21,378 nt of DNA from a virus: positions 1 through 21,378 of IMG/VR virus record IMGVR_UViG_3300005289_000091, one strand, 5' to 3'. Positions 19,854-21,378 of this stretch are shown here, piece after piece. Each line of letters opens with the position of its first letter. The stretch's first letter is position 1. The position numbers and the translations under genes were made by a program. The notes beneath the pieces were generated by a model. The model made no database searches and was not told the origin of the DNA. It worked only from the letters and a program-made list of their open reading frames with translations.

Positions 19854-21378
19854 ATGGTGCATATCCTTGCTGAACTGGCTCCCCTCAATGCGATTGACGG
19901 GAGCCGCCCCGTGCTGCGCGCTTCCTCGGCGCAGGATCGGCGGCTCAACGGTGTGGCCGGCCAGCGCTGGTGGCCCGCCATATCCAAACGTCCTTCGTTG
20001 GCCATCCCACTGTTCGACGGCGATTTCACGGAAGACGTTGCGCCCGGCTCCGCAGGGTTCACCATTCGCCTCGACGCCCTGTCCAACCTCAACGCTGACG
20101 CGCGCGCACTGCGCTGGGCCGGTGCGGACGTTCGCCTCTACGCGATCGATCCCTCCACAGCCATGAATGCGGCTGGCAGCTATGACGTCGCCACGCTTTC
20201 CGACGCCCTGATATTCAAGGGCAGGGTCAGTGAATGGGGAGCGGAAGGCAACGCCCTGAGCCTGACCGCAGACGTCAATCTGGAGCCGTTCGAAAAAGAC
20301 GTTCTGCAACTGAAATATGCGGGCACCGGCGATGCGGAAGGCGGCGCGGATCTAAAGGACCGGCTGAAGCCTTGGATCTTCGGACGCGCGCTGAACGTCG
20401 AACCGATCCTGATCAACAGCGTCGACAACGTCGTCCAGTTTTCCGCCTATTCGATCCAAGGCATTTCCGCCCTGTATGAGCGCGGCGCGTCATTTGGCCC
20501 CAGCATCGGCAACTATGCCACCTATGCGCAACTGGTCGCGGCTGACATCCCGAATGGCCGCTGGGCGACCTGCCATGCGCTTGGCATGGCTCGCCTGGGT
20601 GCGCCGCCTGCGGGCGTCATCACCGGCGACGTCGACGGTGATAACGGGACGGGCTTCCTGCGCACCACCGGCGCCATCATCCAGCGCATCGCTTCAGTCG
20701 TCGGGATCGACGCAGGGCTGATCGACGCCGCATCGTTCGCGGCGCTGGACGCGGCAGTCCCCTACCCGATCAACATCGTCATTACCGAGCAGACGAGCGT
20801 CATTGATCTGGCGCGACGTCTCGCTCGCCCCTGCAATGCGCAGGCGGGCGTCAACTTCATCGGCCAGCTATTCGCGGTCCGGCCCGGCATTGGTCTGCCC
20901 ACCGTCACGCTCGATTGCCAAGGCCGCCGCCTTCCTCCGGTACGTCGCTGTTCGGAGGCCGACGTCAGCGCGCCTTACAAGCGCATCATGTTCGGCGCGG
21001 CGCGCAGTTGGCGGGTCCACACCTTTGACGAAATCGCCTTCGACGCCCAACTAATTGACCGGGGCGAATATGTCGCCACCACCACCTATCGGCGCGGCAA
21101 CATCGTCTCGCTGCCGAACGGCTCACGCTGGCTCTATGTTTCCGACACGCCCAAAGCAGGGTCTGGGCCGGGCAACGACAATCCCGATTGGGAGCAGATG
21201 TTCGGACCCCTGACGGCGGCGAACATCACCTACGAAAGCGGGGAGACGGTCGAAAGCCTGAAACCGCAGGAGCCGAATGCCACCCATGGCGCCACACCGG
21301 CGCAGGTGGATGCTCTTGAGCAACTGGCGCTCGATCTCGCCGCCGCCGAAGAGACGGTCGCCGCCGTCCAGACGCAGG
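19854..21378 (+). CDS. Tail hub/tip protein, 3' end outside window
   Basis: The start ATG 19854 follows the tape measure stop without a gap (TAAATG). The frame is open to the right edge, giving at least 508 residues. The N-terminal part is beta-rich (AIPLFDGDFTEDVAPGSAGF, WAGADVRLYAI, ALIFKGRVSEWGAEGNALSL). It has a distinctive block YAGTGDAEGGADLKDRLKPW, IFGRALNVEPILIN (about 153-188). I recognise this from tail-tip proteins of many proteobacterial phages: an N-terminal hub domain followed by a fibre. A region around 404-450 (TYRRGNIVSLPNGSRWLYVS, then PGNDNPDWEQMF) resembles carbohydrate-binding modules of the CBM5/12 style. The last residues (TPAQVDALEQLALDLAAAEE) start a coiled coil. It probably closes the tail and carries or anchors receptor binding. 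The exact counterpart in lambda (J or L) is uncertain. Confidence 0.65.
   Translation, partial: MVHILAELAPLNAIDGSRPVLRASSAQDRRLNGVAGQRWWPAISKRPSLAIPLFDGDFTEDVAPGSAGFTIRLDALSNLNADARALRWAGADVRLYAIDPSTAMNAAGSYDVATLSDALIFKGRVSEWGAEGNALSLTADVNLEPFEKDVLQLKYAGTGDAEGGADLKDRLKPWIFGRALNVEPILINSVDNVVQFSAYSIQGISALYERGASFGPSIGNYATYAQLVAADIPNGRWATCHALGMARLGAPPAGVITGDVDGDNGTGFLRTTGAIIQRIASVVGIDAGLIDAASFAALDAAVPYPINIVITEQTSVIDLARRLARPCNAQAGVNFIGQLFAVRPGIGLPTVTLDCQGRRLPPVRRCSEADVSAPYKRIMFGAARSWRVHTFDEIAFDAQLIDRGEYVATTTYRRGNIVSLPNGSRWLYVSDTPKAGSGPGNDNPDWEQMFGPLTAANITYESGETVESLKPQEPNATHGATPAQVDALEQLALDLAAAEETVAAVQTQ

Noticed and set aside
19047-20309. 420-codon minus-strand frame across the tape measure/hub junction
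   Set aside because: It spans two well-supported + strand genes and has a Arg/Gly/His-rich composition typical of antisense GC-rich translation.
1-21378. tRNA genes, CRISPR arrays, insertion sequences, attachment sites
   Set aside because: I saw no cloverleaf-like segment, no regularly spaced repeats, no transposase and no att-like repeat. The dense coding leaves little room, and integration functions are outside the window.

Overview
The window is a stretch of a tailed-phage genome, most likely a prophage or temperate phage, with a lambda-like head and siphovirus tail module. The host is probably an alphaproteobacterium. High GC, GC-rich third codon positions and the style of several accessory proteins suggest a sphingomonad (Sphingobium, Novosphingobium or Sphingomonas type), but nothing here fixes the genus. 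All supported genes lie on the + strand and are packed almost without gaps. No integrase, lysogeny repressor, lysis cassette, tRNA, CRISPR array or insertion sequence is visible. Both window edges cut genes.

Region 1 (1-3584) is the end of the early/middle operon. It begins with the C-terminal part of a replication initiator. A 250-aa protein that may be a helicase loader overlaps it by 95 nt. Then come a 51-aa zinc-ribbon protein, an 83-aa lipoprotein, a PD-(D/E)XK-like nuclease-fold protein, a short C5-cytosine methyltransferase, a 62-aa protein and a 221-aa helix-turn-helix protein in the position of a late regulator. Six consecutive junctions are TGATG or ATGA overlaps, so this block looks like one translationally coupled mRNA.

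Region 2 (3585-3699) is the only real intergenic space. It holds a TTGACA box at the end of the regulator gene and, just downstream, a strong hairpin-plus-U-tract terminator. This resembles the promoter/terminator gate at which lambdoid late antiterminators work.

Region 3 (3700-12096) is packaging and head: small and large terminase, gpW-like joining protein, portal, S49 protease, a probable scaffold with a possible nested start, gpD-like decoration protein, gpE-like major capsid protein, an FI-position protein and an FII-like connector.

Region 4 (12089-21378) is the tail: a tail terminator, a small unknown, the tail tube, and a tail assembly chaperone with a programmed -1 frameshift (A AAA AAC) giving a G/GT pair. 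A DUF6441-type protein, the 1382-aa tape measure and a tail hub/tip protein running off the right edge follow. The order follows lambda with three departures: no Z gene between FII and U, an extra gene between GT and the tape measure, and no M-L-K-I block directly after the tape measure.
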